From Rhodovastum sp963709085 (lineage in GTDB: Bacteria; Pseudomonadota; Alphaproteobacteria; Acetobacterales; Acetobacteraceae): a DNA stretch of 64,000 nt. The translations under genes were made by a program, and so were the position numbers. Under the pieces are notes generated by a model. That model had not been told where the DNA came from, made no database searches, and saw only the letters and a program-made list of their open reading frames with translations. Within the stretch, counting starts at the first letter, position 1; each line of letters starts with the position of its first letter. Shown one piece after another: positions 1 through 9,249 of the stretch. The stretch spans positions 186,001 through 250,000 of the forward strand of contig CAVPVB010000007.1 of assembly GCA_963709085.1 (NCBI GenBank), read 5' to 3'.

Positions 1-25
1 TTCCGGAGATGGGCGGCATGGCCCG

Positions 26-550
26 ATGCGGCGCCGCTTTGCGCGGGATGGCGATGTCACCGTTGTCGTGGCGCAACCGGGTACCGGCGTCGGAACGGCG
101 CATCGCCCGTCAGCCGCCGCAGCGGTGCCGGTCAACCGCCTGGCCAATGCCGAGGCGGCGCTCGCGGCGGAGCAGGCCGCCCGGCAACGGGCCGAACGCG
201 CCCTGAACGAGGCGCAGGCGGCCATCAAGCGGCTGCAGACGCAACTGGTGCATGCCGAGATGACCAGCCGGGAAGCCACGGAAGGCGCCCGCCAGGCCGA
301 AGCCGACCGCCTCGCCATGGCCGCCACCCTCGAGTCGGAACGGGCCGCCCGGCTGGCCGCCGAAGAGGCCCTGCAAGCGAATGCGGACCGCTTGCCGGCA
401 AGCCCGCCCAGAAGCCGCGCCCCGGCCCGCACGCTCGCCGACGCCGGCGACGCGGCGCCGGTCAAGCGCCCGCGGGGACGGCCACGGCGCGTCCCGGGCC
501 TGATCGTGCCGAAGCGCGAGACGCAGCAGAAGCCGGTCAAGTGGTGGTAG
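26..550 (+). CDS. Coiled-coil protein with AT-hook-like C-terminus, possibly 5' partial
   Basis: The 174-residue product is not recognised as a named family. Residues about 40-125 are rich in Ala, Glu, Gln and Arg in heptad-like order, which predicts a long coiled coil. Residues about 150-157 read KRPRGRPR, an AT-hook-like DNA-binding motif, and the protein ends in PVKWW. The frame is open to the left edge with no stop, so the true start may lie outside the window. A role as a small DNA-binding or nucleoid protein is inference only. The overlapping reverse frame is a GC-rich shadow. Confidence 0.55.
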   Translation: MRRRFARDGDVTVVVAQPGTGVGTAHRPSAAAAVPVNRLANAEAALAAEQAARQRAERALNEAQAAIKRLQTQLVHAEMTSREATEGARQAEADRLAMAATLESERAARLAAEEALQANADRLPASPPRSRAPARTLADAGDAAPVKRPRGRPRRVPGLIVPKRETQQKPVKWW

Positions 551-668
551 TGCGTTACTTTCGGCCACCCGCTTAACCATCGCCGCACCAGCAACGGAAA
601 TTGTGAACTAAAGTATATCCTGGTCACGGCCACCCTTGGAGGCGGCACGGGCATTCATCCCGGCCGGT

Positions 669-1320
669 TCAACGCGGCACCACCGGCACGGCCACCTCGT
701 TGCGGCGCAGGAAGGGGATCGTCCAGGGCGGGTCGTAGAACCAGGCGAGCGGTTCCCCGGCCGGCTTCCAGGCGGTCGAGCCGAGCCGTTGCAGCAGGCT
801 CTGCCTGCCGGGCGGCGATGGTGGATTCCCAGCGCAGGCCGGTGAAACGCAGCACCGCCATGGTCTCACCCGGCACCGGCACCAGCACCACGGCGGGATT
901 GTCGGGCACCGGCAGGGTCGCCAGGGTCCATTCCGCCGGCATGAAGAAACGCACCACCCATTGTCCGTCGGCCCCGCGCGCCTGCCCCACCGGCGCGGTC
1001 ATGGCGATGGTCTGGCCTTTCTGCTGCGCCACCGGCACCGTCATGTCGATCTTCGCCTTCGTCCGGTTGGCCCCGAAGATGTAGCCGGCGATCCGGCGGA
1101 AGCCGTCATTGAGCGCCGCCGATTCATCCTCGCCGGCGACCGTGGTTTCGGCGGCGATGCGCGGACCGTATTGCCGGATCTCCAGGCCGTTCGGCACCGC
1201 CAGCACGGTGTAGCGCGGCTCCTCGGTGCCCTCGCGAATGCCGATCGCCGAACAGCCGAACAGCAGAATTCCTGACAACATCGCCGCGACTCCTGTTTCC
1301 ACTACCCCCGCCATCGTCAC
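669..1320 (-). pseudogene. SOUL heme-binding family lipoprotein, frameshifted
   Basis: The N-terminal frame gives a hydrophobic signal ending LLFGC, a possible lipobox, followed by a SOUL/HBP domain (EIRQYGPRIAAET, then TVPVAQQKGQTIAMTAPV). Near 803 the frame departs from the family. The expected C-terminus (GEPLAWFYDPPW then FLRRNEV) continues in the +1 frame and stops at 669. Without the shift the protein runs out of frame to 655. One extra base beside a GAGCCTG sequence on the coding strand explains it. The start is GTG at 1320 or ATG at 1314. SOUL proteins bind heme or hydrophobic ligands. Whether this is decay or a sequence error cannot be told here. Confidence 0.7.
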
Positions 1321-1526
1321 TCCGCCCCGCTATCTGGCTGCTGAAATAGGGTGGCGCCGGGGCGGGAAAAGGCGCCCGCTTCAGCCGTGAACACCGGCCG
1401 TGAACGGAAGACCGAAGAGGCGCGGGACAGGATCATCGGCGGCCGGTCGGTTGAAGACGGCAGGGCATGGCCGGGGCCGTTCGAACGATATCGCCGTCAC
1501 GCCGCATCCGCGCTACAGATACCGCC

Positions 1527-2093
1527 ATGCGCAATGACCTGATCGCCGTCGTGCTCCCCCCCGGGGAAGCGTTCTCGCCGACCGCCGCCGGACCTGTTGG
1601 CCTGGAGGTGCACCGGCTCACCGTGCAGCAATCGGTGTTCCGGCCGCTGGTGCTGGGGGCGCCGACCGCGACGCCGTTCGCCGGCGTCGCGTTCCGGCCG
1701 GTGCAGCCGCCCTGGATGCTGGCCGCGGCCGCGGTACGCTACGCCGCCGGGGTGGAGCGGGCCCTCGGGGGCCGGGTGCCGGCGCTGCTCGAGGTGCACA
1801 ACCTCCCCGAACTGGCGCTCTCCCTCGCCGACCGGGTGCCGGCGCCGGTGCTGCTGGTGCTCCACGACGACCCGCAGGGCATGCGGTACGCCCGTACCCC
1901 GGCCGAGCGCTTTTACCTCATCGGTAATCTCGCCCGCGTCGCCACCCTCACCGCCGCCCTGCGCGACCGCCTGCTGGACGGCCTGGCCGAGCCGCCGCGC
2001 CCGCCTGACGTGCTGCCCGAATGCATCAGCTTCGACGCGCTGCGCGCCGATGTGGTGGCCGCCTGGGCCGCCGGCGACGCCGTCCCGATATAA
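1527..2093 (+). CDS. Internally deleted glycosyltransferase (N-terminal GT-B domain only)
   Basis: The 188-residue product aligns along its first ~170 residues with the N-terminal domain of the next gene (LPPGEAFSPTAAGPVGLEVH here against LPPREDFSPGRTGAIGLLVH there; both carry a LEVHN or IEVHN segment and DDPQGMR or NDPQGMR). After VLPECISF it jumps to DALRADVVAAWAAGDAVPI, which matches the extreme C-terminus of the neighbour (DALRADILAAW, ending PI). The donor-binding Rossmann domain, about 190 residues, is missing in frame. ATG at 1527 is chosen because homology begins there. It probably arose by tandem duplication followed by internal deletion and is unlikely to be an active transferase. 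Confidence 0.75.
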   Translation: MRNDLIAVVLPPGEAFSPTAAGPVGLEVHRLTVQQSVFRPLVLGAPTATPFAGVAFRPVQPPWMLAAAAVRYAAGVERALGGRVPALLEVHNLPELALSLADRVPAPVLLVLHDDPQGMRYARTPAERFYLIGNLARVATLTAALRDRLLDGLAEPPRPPDVLPECISFDALRADVVAAWAAGDAVPI

Positions 2094-2112
2094 ACGGTCG
2101 GAGACCGCGTCG

Positions 2113-3240
2113 ATGCAGCGCCCGGCCGCACCCATGGTGGCCATGGTGCTGCCGCCACGCGAGGATTTTTCGCCCGGCCGCACCGGCGCGATCGGCCTGC
2201 TGGTGCACGCCGCTGCCGCGTCCGGTCGCTTCGCGCCGGTGGTGGTCGGCATGCCCCAGGCCGCCCCGTTCGACGATGTGGCCTTCCGCCCGGTCCGCCT
2301 TTCCTGGCTGCCGCTGCGGCGCAACCGCCGCTACGCCGGCGGCGTGGCGGCGGCGCTGCACCGGCTGCGTCCGGCGCTGATCGAGGTGCACAACCGGCTC
2401 GATCTGGCGCTGTTCCTGGCCGGCCGCTTCCCCGCCATCCCGGTCTGGGCGTTCCTCAACAACGACCCGCAAGGCATGCGCGGCGGCACCTCGCCGGCCG
2501 GACGGGCGCGGGCGCTGACCCGGCTCGCCCGCATCGCCACCTCCTCGGCCTGGTTGCGCGGGCGGCTGCTGGAGGGGGTGGCGGCGCCGGCGCGCCCGCC
2601 CGTCGTGCTGCCGAACTGGCTCGACCTCGCCCAGGTGCCGACCTCCCCGGCCGAGCGCGACAAGGTCATCCTGTTCGCCGGCCGGATCGTTGCCGACAAG
2701 GGGGCCGACAGCTTCGTGCAGGCCTGCGCCCGGGCGCTGCCCGATCTGCCGGGCTGGCGGGCGGAGATGATCGGCGCCGACCGCTTCAGCCCGGACAGCC
2801 CCGACACCGGCTTCATCCGCGCGCTCCGCCCGGCGGCGGCGCAGGCCGGCATCGCCATGCTCGGCTACCGGCCGCATGACGCCGTGCTGGCGGCGATGGC
2901 AAGGGCGGCGATCGTGGTGGTGCCGTCGCGCTGGCCGGAACCGTTCGGCCTGACCGCGCTGGAGGCGATGGCGGCCGGGGCGGCGCTGCTGGTCTCGCCG
3001 CGCGGCGGGCTCGGCGAGTTCACCGCCGGCGCGGCAGTGACGATCGACCCGGACGACCCCGACGACCTCGCCGCCGCCCTGCGCGCGGTTGCCGGCGACC
3101 CGGCCCGGCGGGCGTCCCTCGCCGCGGCCGGACGGGCGCGGGCGCGCGAGTATGACGTGAGCCAGGGGCTCGCCCGGCTCGACGCGCTGCGCGCCGATAT
3201 CCTGGCGGCGTGGCCGGACGGTTCCGCCACCCCTATATAA
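2113..3240 (+). CDS. Glycosyltransferase family 4-like protein
   Basis: A 375-residue GT-B glycosyltransferase. The acceptor domain (about 1-175) is followed by the donor domain starting VILFAGRIVADKGADSF. The E-x7-E nucleotide-sugar motif is in EPFGLTALEAMAAGAALLVS near residue 275. The start at 2113 follows the previous gene by 19 bases; ATG at 2134 is an alternative. GT4 enzymes add sugars to lipids, exopolysaccharide or LPS, but the substrate cannot be read from sequence. The upstream gene is a deleted tandem copy. Confidence 0.82.
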   Translation: MQRPAAPMVAMVLPPREDFSPGRTGAIGLLVHAAAASGRFAPVVVGMPQAAPFDDVAFRPVRLSWLPLRRNRRYAGGVAAALHRLRPALIEVHNRLDLALFLAGRFPAIPVWAFLNNDPQGMRGGTSPAGRARALTRLARIATSSAWLRGRLLEGVAAPARPPVVLPNWLDLAQVPTSPAERDKVILFAGRIVADKGADSFVQACARALPDLPGWRAEMIGADRFSPDSPDTGFIRALRPAAAQAGIAMLGYRPHDAVLAAMARAAIVVVPSRWPEPFGLTALEAMAAGAALLVSPRGGLGEFTAGAAVTIDPDDPDDLAAALRAVAGDPARRASLAAAGRARAREYDVSQGLARLDALRADILAAWPDGSATPI

Positions 3241-3271
3241 CCGCCCTCAACCGCGCATACGGAGCGAACAC

Positions 3272-4246
3272 ATGGCGGACGCCACCGGGGAAAAAGTGCC
3301 CGTCACCGTGCTGACCGGCTATCTCGGCGCCGGCAAGACCACCCTGCTCAACCGCATCCTCAGCGAGCAGCACGGCCGCAAATACGCGGTGGTGATCAAC
3401 GAGTTCGGCGAACTCGGGGTGGACAACGACCTCGTCGTCGATACCGACGAGGAAGTGTTCGAAATGAACAACGGCTGCATCTGCTGCACCGTGCGCGGCG
3501 ACCTGATCCGCATCGTCGGCGGGCTGATGAAGCGGCGCGATCGTTTTGACGGCATCATCATCGAGACCACCGGACTGGCCAACCCCGCCCCGGTGGCGCA
3601 GACCTTCTTCGTGGACGAGACCGTCCGCGACAAGACCCGGCTGGACGCCATCGTGACGGTGGCGGATGCCAAACACCTGCCGCAGCGGCTGGCGGACAGT
3701 CCCGAGGCGGCCGACCAGATCGCCTTCGCCGACGTGATCGTGCTGAACAAGACCGATCTGGTCACGCCGGAGGAACTGCAATCGGTCGAGGCGACGATCC
3801 GGACGATCAATCCGTTCGCCAAAATCCACCCCGCCCAGCGGGCCAATGTGCCCATCGCCGCACTGCTCGACCAGGGCGCGTTCGACCTCAACCGCGTGCT
3901 CGCCGGCCGCCCGGATTTCCTCGAGGACGAAAGCCACACCCATAACGAGGACGTCCGCTCGATCAGCTTCGAGGTGGCGGCGCCGATCGACCCCGAGCGC
4001 TTCAATGCCTGGATCGGCGTCCTGCTGGCCGAGCGCGGGGCCGATCTGCTGCGCACCAAGGGCATCCTGTCCTATGCCGGCGAGAACCGCCGCTTCGCCT
4101 TCCAGGCCGTGCACATGATCGCCGACGGCGACTTCGTCGGCCCCTGGAAGCCGGACGAGAAGCGCAGCAGCCGGATCGTGTTCATCGGCCGCAACCTCAA
4201 CCGCCCGCAGCTCCGCCGTGGCTTCGAGAGCTGCCAGGCGGCATGA
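3272..4246 (+). CDS. CobW/COG0523-family GTPase, metal chaperone type
   Basis: A 324-residue G3E GTPase. The Walker A motif GYLGAGKTT is at residues 16-24, the metal-binding CICC at about 69-72, and the guanine-specificity VLNKTD near 157. A CobW C-terminal domain begins at RSISFEVAAP. Family members insert or traffic metals, mainly zinc, using GTP. The stop overlaps the start of the next gene, a WD40 protein, by ATGA, so the two are translationally coupled. This pairing recurs in alphaproteobacteria and suggests a joint role in metal homeostasis. The precise metal is unknown. Confidence 0.9.
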   Translation: MADATGEKVPVTVLTGYLGAGKTTLLNRILSEQHGRKYAVVINEFGELGVDNDLVVDTDEEVFEMNNGCICCTVRGDLIRIVGGLMKRRDRFDGIIIETTGLANPAPVAQTFFVDETVRDKTRLDAIVTVADAKHLPQRLADSPEAADQIAFADVIVLNKTDLVTPEELQSVEATIRTINPFAKIHPAQRANVPIAALLDQGAFDLNRVLAGRPDFLEDESHTHNEDVRSISFEVAAPIDPERFNAWIGVLLAERGADLLRTKGILSYAGENRRFAFQAVHMIADGDFVGPWKPDEKRSSRIVFIGRNLNRPQLRRGFESCQAA

Positions 4247-5280
4247 GCACCACCATCAGCCCCGACCACATCCTGCAAACGCGCGGCGTCGGGCGCGACC
4301 TCGGCGCCTATGTGGTCGCCGCCGCCTTCGCCCGCGGCGGCGCCACCTGCGCCTTCGCCCTCGGCGACGGCAGCCTGCACATCGCGCCACGGACGGGGGA
4401 CACGTGGCGCAGCGTCGCGGCGCATGACGGCGCCGCCCTGGCGCTGGCCGCGGGGACCGGGCCGGCGGATTTCATCTCCGGCGGCGATGACGGACGGTTC
4501 CGCCAGGTGGGCGAGGACGCATCCGACCTCGCCACCTTCGGCCTGAAATGGGTCGAGCACGTGGCGAGCTTCGCCGACGCCAAAACGCGCCTGCTGGCCT
4601 GCGCGGTCGGCCGGCAGGTGCATCTGTTCGACGGCAGCGGAAAAAAACTGAAAACGCTGGAGCATCCGTCCAGCGTCACCGGCCTGGTGTTCGATGCGAA
4701 GGGCAAGCGCATCGCCGCGTCGCACTACAACGGCGCCAGTCTCTGGTTCGTCGCCGCGAAAACCGACAATGCGCGCAAGCTGGAGTGGAAGGGCAGCCAT
4801 ACCGGCATCGCCATCAATCCGGACGGCGACAGCGTGGTCACCGCCATGCAGGAGAACGCGCTGCATGGCTGGCGGCTGACCGACGGCGGGCACATGCGCA
4901 TGACCGGCTACCCGGGCAAGACGCGCGCCCTCAGCTTCACCCGCAACGGCCGGTGGCTGGCCACCTCCGGCGCGGATGCCATCGTGCTGTGGCCGTTCTT
5001 TGGCGGCGGGCCGACCGGCAAGACGCCCACCGAACTGGCCGGCGGCGACGGCGTCATCTGCACGATGGTCGCCGCCAACCCGCAGCATGACGTGGTGGCC
5101 GCCGGGTTCGCCGACGGGCTGGTGGTGCTGGCCGAGATCAATGCCACCCGGGTGTTGCCGGTCTGCGGCTCCGGCCGGGGACCGGTCTCGGCACTCGCCT
5201 GGAGCGCGGATGGCGCCCACCTGGCGTTCGGCACCGAGACCGGCTTCGCCGCGCTGGTGGATTTCTCGAAGCAACCGTAG
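4243..5280 (+). CDS. WD40 repeat protein coupled to the CobW GTPase
   Basis: The 345-residue protein consists of degenerate WD40 blades (for example VTGLVFDAKGKRIAASHYNG, ALSFTRNGRWLATSGADAIV, VSALAWSADGAHLAFGTETG) that should fold as a beta-propeller. It has no signal peptide, so it is probably cytosolic. Overlap with cobW by four bases indicates translational coupling and suggests a protein partner or scaffold for the GTPase. No catalytic residues are evident. Confidence 0.85.
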   Translation: MSTTISPDHILQTRGVGRDLGAYVVAAAFARGGATCAFALGDGSLHIAPRTGDTWRSVAAHDGAALALAAGTGPADFISGGDDGRFRQVGEDASDLATFGLKWVEHVASFADAKTRLLACAVGRQVHLFDGSGKKLKTLEHPSSVTGLVFDAKGKRIAASHYNGASLWFVAAKTDNARKLEWKGSHTGIAINPDGDSVVTAMQENALHGWRLTDGGHMRMTGYPGKTRALSFTRNGRWLATSGADAIVLWPFFGGGPTGKTPTELAGGDGVICTMVAANPQHDVVAAGFADGLVVLAEINATRVLPVCGSGRGPVSALAWSADGAHLAFGTETGFAALVDFSKQP

Positions 5281-5478
5281 CGGGGGGGGAAAAGATGACC
5301 AGCATCACCGCCGGCGGGATGCGGATGGCGAAACACGGCTGGTCGATCCGGCCGGCTTCGCGCCCGCCGGGGACCCGCCCGCCTGAAACGACGTGGCGCC
5401 GGGCCTTCCCCGGTCGCACCGATTGAAATGTCTTGCCCCCGGCCGCATATCCGCCCCCGCGCAAGGAGGAACAGCCAC

Positions 5479-7320
5479 ATGACCGCAACCGATTCCCAGA
5501 TCGAACGCCACGGCTTCGGCGCCGAGGTCGGCCGCCTGTTGGACCTCGTGGTCCACTCGCTCTACTCCGAACGCGAGATTTTCCTGCGCGAGCTGGTCGC
5601 CAACGCGGCCGACGCCACCGACCGCCGCCGGTTCGAGAGCCTGACCCACGCCGCCCTCGCCCTGCCCGAGGGCGCGGCCATCCGCATCCGCCCGCACAAG
5701 CCCGGGCGCACGCTGACCATCAGCGATTCCGGCATCGGCATGACCCGCGAGGAGCTGGTGGACCATCTCGGCACCATCGCCCGCTCCGGCACCCGCGCCT
5801 TCGGCCAGAAACTCGCCGAGGCGAAGCCGGAGGACCGGCCCAGCCTGATCGGCCAGTTCGGCGTCGGTTTCTATTCCGCCTTCATGGTGGCCGACCGGGT
5901 CGAGGTCACCTCTCGCAAGGCCGGCGCCGGGGAGGCCTGGACCTGGGCGGCCGACGGCGGCGGCGAGTTCACCATCGCCCCGGCCAGCCGCGACGAGGCC
6001 GGCACCGACGTGGTGCTGCACATCAAATCGGACGCCGAGGAATATCTGGAGCCGATCCGCATCGAGACGGTGGTGCGCAAATGGGCCGACCACGTCACCA
6101 TCCCGATCACCATCGAGCGCGACGGCAAGGACGTGCCCGCCAACGAAGGCACCGCGCTGTGGCGCAAGCCGCGCAGCGAGATCAGCGAGCAGGCCTACAC
6201 CGAATTCTACCGCCATCTCGGCCATCTGTTCGACACCCCCTGGGCGACGCTGCACTGGCGGGCCGAGGGCGCGCTGGAGTTTGCCGCGCTGCTGTTCGTG
6301 CCGGGCAGCCGCCCGTTCGAGCCGCTGGACAATGACCGCACCTCCAAGGTGCGGCTGCATGTGCGGCGCATGTTCATCACCGACGGTGCCGAGTTGCTGC
6401 CGCCCTGGCTGCGCTTCGTGCAGGGCGTGGTGGACACCGAGGATCTGCCGCTGAACGTCTCGCGCGAGATGCTGCAATCCACCCCGGTGCTGGCCCGCAT
6501 CCGCCGCGCCGTCACCAACCGCGTGCTGACGGAACTGAAAACCAAGGCGAAGGAGCCGGAGGAATACGCGAAGTTCTGGGAGAATTTCGGCGCCGTCCTC
6601 AAGGAGGGCGTGTGGGAGGACAACGACCACCGCAAGGACCTCGCCCCCCTGCTGCGCTTCCGTTCCTCGGCGGTGGAGGGTCTGACCTCGCTGCCGGATT
6701 ATGTCGGCCGGATGAAGGAGGGACAGGAGGCGATCTACGTCCTGGCCGGCGACAACGCCGATTCGCTGTCCCGCTCGGCCCAGGTGGAGGGTTTCCGGGC
6801 GCGCGGGATCGAAGTGCTGCTGCTGACCGACCCGATCGATGCGTTCTGGCCGGAGCGGATGGACGAGTTCGACGGCAAGCCGATCCGCAGCGTAACGCAG
6901 GGCGCGGCCGACCTCTCCAAACTGGCGCCTGCCGAGGCACCGCCCGGCGAGGCGACCGACGTGACCGCCCTGCTGGCGGCGTTGACGGCCGCCCTGGGCG
7001 ACGCGGTGGCCGAGGTGCGTGCCACCGACCGTCTGGTGGACAGCGCGGTGGTGCTGGCGGCCGGCACGGCGGGGCCGGATCTGCAGATGCAGCGCCTGCT
7101 GCGCCGCGCCGGCCGGACCTCCTTCGCGCCCGCGCCGGTGCTGGAGATCAACCCGCGCCACAAGCTGGTGGCCGCGCTGGCGGCGAAAGCCGGCGCGGGC
7201 GAGGATGTGACGGAAGCGGCCGGGCTGCTGCTGGACCTGGCGCGCATCCAGGACGGCGATCTGCCGCGCGACCCGGCGACGTTCGCGCGGCGGGTGGAGG
7301 CGGCGCTGGCGGGGGCGTGA
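5479..7320 (+). CDS. htpG: Chaperone protein HtpG (Hsp90)
   Basis: A 613-residue Hsp90. The GHKL ATPase domain has ELVANAADA (residues 39-47; usually NASDA), SDSGIGM near 82 and GQFGVGFYSAF near 128, followed by the middle domain and a C-terminal dimerisation region. ATG at 5479 is preceded by a strong AAGGAGGA, so longer starts are not used. HtpG refolds or stabilises clients in an ATP-driven clamp cycle in the cytosol. The gene stands alone between cobW-WD40 and a convergent permease gene. The very long antisense frame here is a codon-bias shadow. Confidence 0.96.
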   Translation: MTATDSQIERHGFGAEVGRLLDLVVHSLYSEREIFLRELVANAADATDRRRFESLTHAALALPEGAAIRIRPHKPGRTLTISDSGIGMTREELVDHLGTIARSGTRAFGQKLAEAKPEDRPSLIGQFGVGFYSAFMVADRVEVTSRKAGAGEAWTWAADGGGEFTIAPASRDEAGTDVVLHIKSDAEEYLEPIRIETVVRKWADHVTIPITIERDGKDVPANEGTALWRKPRSEISEQAYTEFYRHLGHLFDTPWATLHWRAEGALEFAALLFVPGSRPFEPLDNDRTSKVRLHVRRMFITDGAELLPPWLRFVQGVVDTEDLPLNVSREMLQSTPVLARIRRAVTNRVLTELKTKAKEPEEYAKFWENFGAVLKEGVWEDNDHRKDLAPLLRFRSSAVEGLTSLPDYVGRMKEGQEAIYVLAGDNADSLSRSAQVEGFRARGIEVLLLTDPIDAFWPERMDEFDGKPIRSVTQGAADLSKLAPAEAPPGEATDVTALLAALTAALGDAVAEVRATDRLVDSAVVLAAGTAGPDLQMQRLLRRAGRTSFAPAPVLEINPRHKLVAALAAKAGAGEDVTEAAGLLLDLARIQDGDLPRDPATFARRVEAALAGA

Positions 7321-7386
7321 AGACGGCAAGGGGCGGGGTGGAAGCAAGCTTTCACCCGCCCTGCATCGTGCCAGCGCGTTGCCGGT

Positions 7387-8676
7387 TCACGCTGCCTCCG
7401 GCGGAAACCGCCGCAGGAGGTACAGCATGACCAACATCCCCGGCACCGCGCAGCCCATCGCCAGCACGTAGAACGCCGGCCACCCCACCGCCTCCGCCAC
7501 GAACCCCGAAAAACCGCCGATCGTGTGCGAGGCCAGCGCCGCCAGCGAGGTCAGCAGCGCGTACTGCGTCGCGGTGAACGCGGTCGAGCACAGGCCGGAC
7601 AGGTAGGTGACGAACGAGGCGGTCGCCAGCGCCTGGACGAACGCCTCGGTCATCACGGTGGCGAACAGCACCGAGTGGTCGCCATGCGAGTGGGCGAGCC
7701 AGACATACATCGCCATCGCCGCCATCTGGGTCAGCCCGGTCGAGATCAGCGCCCGCGCCAGACCGATCCGCGCCACCAGCCAGCCGCCGGCGGCGATGCC
7801 CAGCATGGTGCAGACCAGCGCCGGCACGCCGGTCGCCGCCGCCACCGCGGCGCGGTCGAAACCAAGCGAGCGATAGAAAGGCGCCAGCATCACCCCGGCC
7901 ATCGCCTCGCCGAGGTTGAACAGCGACACATAGGCGAGGATGGCCACCGAACCAGACCGGCTGAGGAACTCGCGTAACGGTTCCAGCACCGCCGCCCGCA
8001 CCCGCGCGGCCAGCCCGGCGCCGACCCGCGGGCGGGGCGCCGCCACGGGTTCGGCCGCCGCCAGCGTCACCGGAATGGCGCAGGCCAGCAGCGCGGCCAA
8101 CGCGAGAAACGAGCCGCGCCAGCCCAGCCAGCCCGCCGCCGCGATGGCGCCGGCGCCGGAAATCAGCATGGCCACCCGGTAGCCCCACACATAGCCGGCC
8201 ATGGCCGCACCTTGCAGGCGCTGCGGAAAGGTCTCGATGCGCCAGGCATCGATGGCGATGTCCTGGGTGGCCGACAGGAAGGCCACCAGCGCCGCCGCCG
8301 CGACGGTGCCCCATAACGGCCCGCCGCCCGAGAGCGCCAGCACCACCACCATGCCCACCAGCGCCGGCTGGATGGCCAGCAACCAGCCCCGGCGCCGGCC
8401 GAACCGGTGCAGGCCGAAGGGCGGGCGCATCTGGTCGAGCAGCGGCGCCCACAGGAATTTCAGCGTGTAGGCCAGGCCGATATTGGCGGTCAGCCCGATG
8501 GCGGCGAGCGAAATCTGCCGCTCGGACAGCCACTGCCGCAAGGTGAACCCGGACAACGCCAGCGGCAGACCGGCGGCGAAGCCGAAACCCACCATCAGCC
8601 ACAGCCGCCGGTCGGCGAGAGTCTCCGCCAGCGTCGTGGAGGGCGCGCTGGCTGAGGGGGCGACGACGTGCGACAT
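7387..8676 (-). CDS. AmpG-like MFS permease
   Basis: A 429-residue integral membrane protein with about 12 hydrophobic segments, starting with the family-like LWLMVGFGFAAGLPLALSG and TLRQWLSERQISLAAIGL. It contains the loop LLDQMRPPFGLHRFGRRRGW typical of AmpG relatives. AmpG imports anhydro-muropeptides for cell-wall recycling and beta-lactamase signalling. The start at 8676 follows GGAGAAGG at good spacing; the longer frame runs into an upstream repeat. Exact substrate is inferred from family only. Confidence 0.85.
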   Translation of the reverse strand: MSHVVAPSASAPSTTLAETLADRRLWLMVGFGFAAGLPLALSGFTLRQWLSERQISLAAIGLTANIGLAYTLKFLWAPLLDQMRPPFGLHRFGRRRGWLLAIQPALVGMVVVLALSGGGPLWGTVAAAALVAFLSATQDIAIDAWRIETFPQRLQGAAMAGYVWGYRVAMLISGAGAIAAAGWLGWRGSFLALAALLACAIPVTLAAAEPVAAPRPRVGAGLAARVRAAVLEPLREFLSRSGSVAILAYVSLFNLGEAMAGVMLAPFYRSLGFDRAAVAAATGVPALVCTMLGIAAGGWLVARIGLARALISTGLTQMAAMAMYVWLAHSHGDHSVLFATVMTEAFVQALATASFVTYLSGLCSTAFTATQYALLTSLAALASHTIGGFSGFVAEAVGWPAFYVLAMGCAVPGMLVMLYLLRRFPPEAA

Positions 8677-8739
8677 GAGCCTTCTCCGAGTGTGCAGACA
8701 ACCTCCTGCGGCCCGCCGCCGCGTCGCGTCAACGGGCGA

Positions 8740-8890
8740 AGGAAGGCCAGGGCTCTGCCCTGGACCCGCCAAGGGCCGAGAGGCCCCTGGACCCCGCTCA
8801 TTAAGGGTTTTGGGAAGAGGGGGGTGAGGAGGGGCCGCAGCATCTCCTTACCCCCCTCTTCCCAAAACCCTTAAAATGAATGGGTTCTAA
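8740..8890. repeat. Palindromic intergenic repeat, copy 1, with 30-bp stem hairpin
   Basis: The unit begins with the palindrome CCAGGGCTCTGCCCTGG, then a GGGCC/GGCCC inverted pair, then a hairpin at 8802-8873. The hairpin has two 30-base arms, with one G-T wobble, and a 12-base loop GGGCCGCAGCAT. It ends in AAAATGAATGGGTTCTAAG. The same arrangement recurs at 41107-41300 with the loop inverted. It lies just upstream of the ampG-like gene and contains no credible gene. Confidence 0.85.
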
Positions 8891-8923
8891 GCTCGACTTT
8901 CCGTCGGTGATTCCGCGGGCGCA

Positions 8924-9205
8924 TCAGATCAGCGCCCAGAAGATATCCTCGGTGGCGATGAAGCGGAGGGCGTCTTCGAGCGGCAGGACGGTGCGGCCGA
9001 ACGGGCCGGTGGGTGACCAGCGTTCCTTCCCGAGTGACCAGTAGAGCACCTCGACGCGATCGTTGTCGGCGTTCGGGCGCAGGCGTGCGACCGGCGCCCC
9101 GGAGGCGGCGTGGTAGAGTGAGTAGCCGCGGTTGCGGCGCTCGACCAGCACGGCGCCGCGGCTGAAGGTAAATCGCTCGATGCGCTGGACGATGCCGTCG
9201 GTCAT
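8924..9205 (-). CDS. Small conserved-looking hypothetical protein
   Basis: A 93-residue protein of unrecognised family, starting MTDGIVQRIERFTFSRGAVL. It has a compact domain pattern (ERRNRGYSLYHAASGAPVARLRP, RVEVLYWS, VLPLEDALRFIA). The ATG at 9205 is preferred over upstream starts that run into the transposase region. No signal peptide or membrane segment is visible. The patterned aromatic and charged residues suggest a real small globular protein, but no function can be assigned. Confidence 0.6.
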   Translation of the reverse strand: MTDGIVQRIERFTFSRGAVLVERRNRGYSLYHAASGAPVARLRPNADNDRVEVLYWSLGKERWSPTGPFGRTVLPLEDALRFIATEDIFWALI

Positions 9206-9249
9206 GCTCACTATATTATCGGTGGCCCGGGGACGGCGCATCGCCGCGG

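Noticed and set aside
1597..2112. Longer N-terminus for the glycosyltransferase
   Set aside because: It overlaps the deleted duplicate in another frame; homology starts at 2113-2134.
5305..7347. 680-codon antisense frame over htpG
   Set aside because: It is a codon-bias shadow of a high-GC gene; no start signal and no family pattern.
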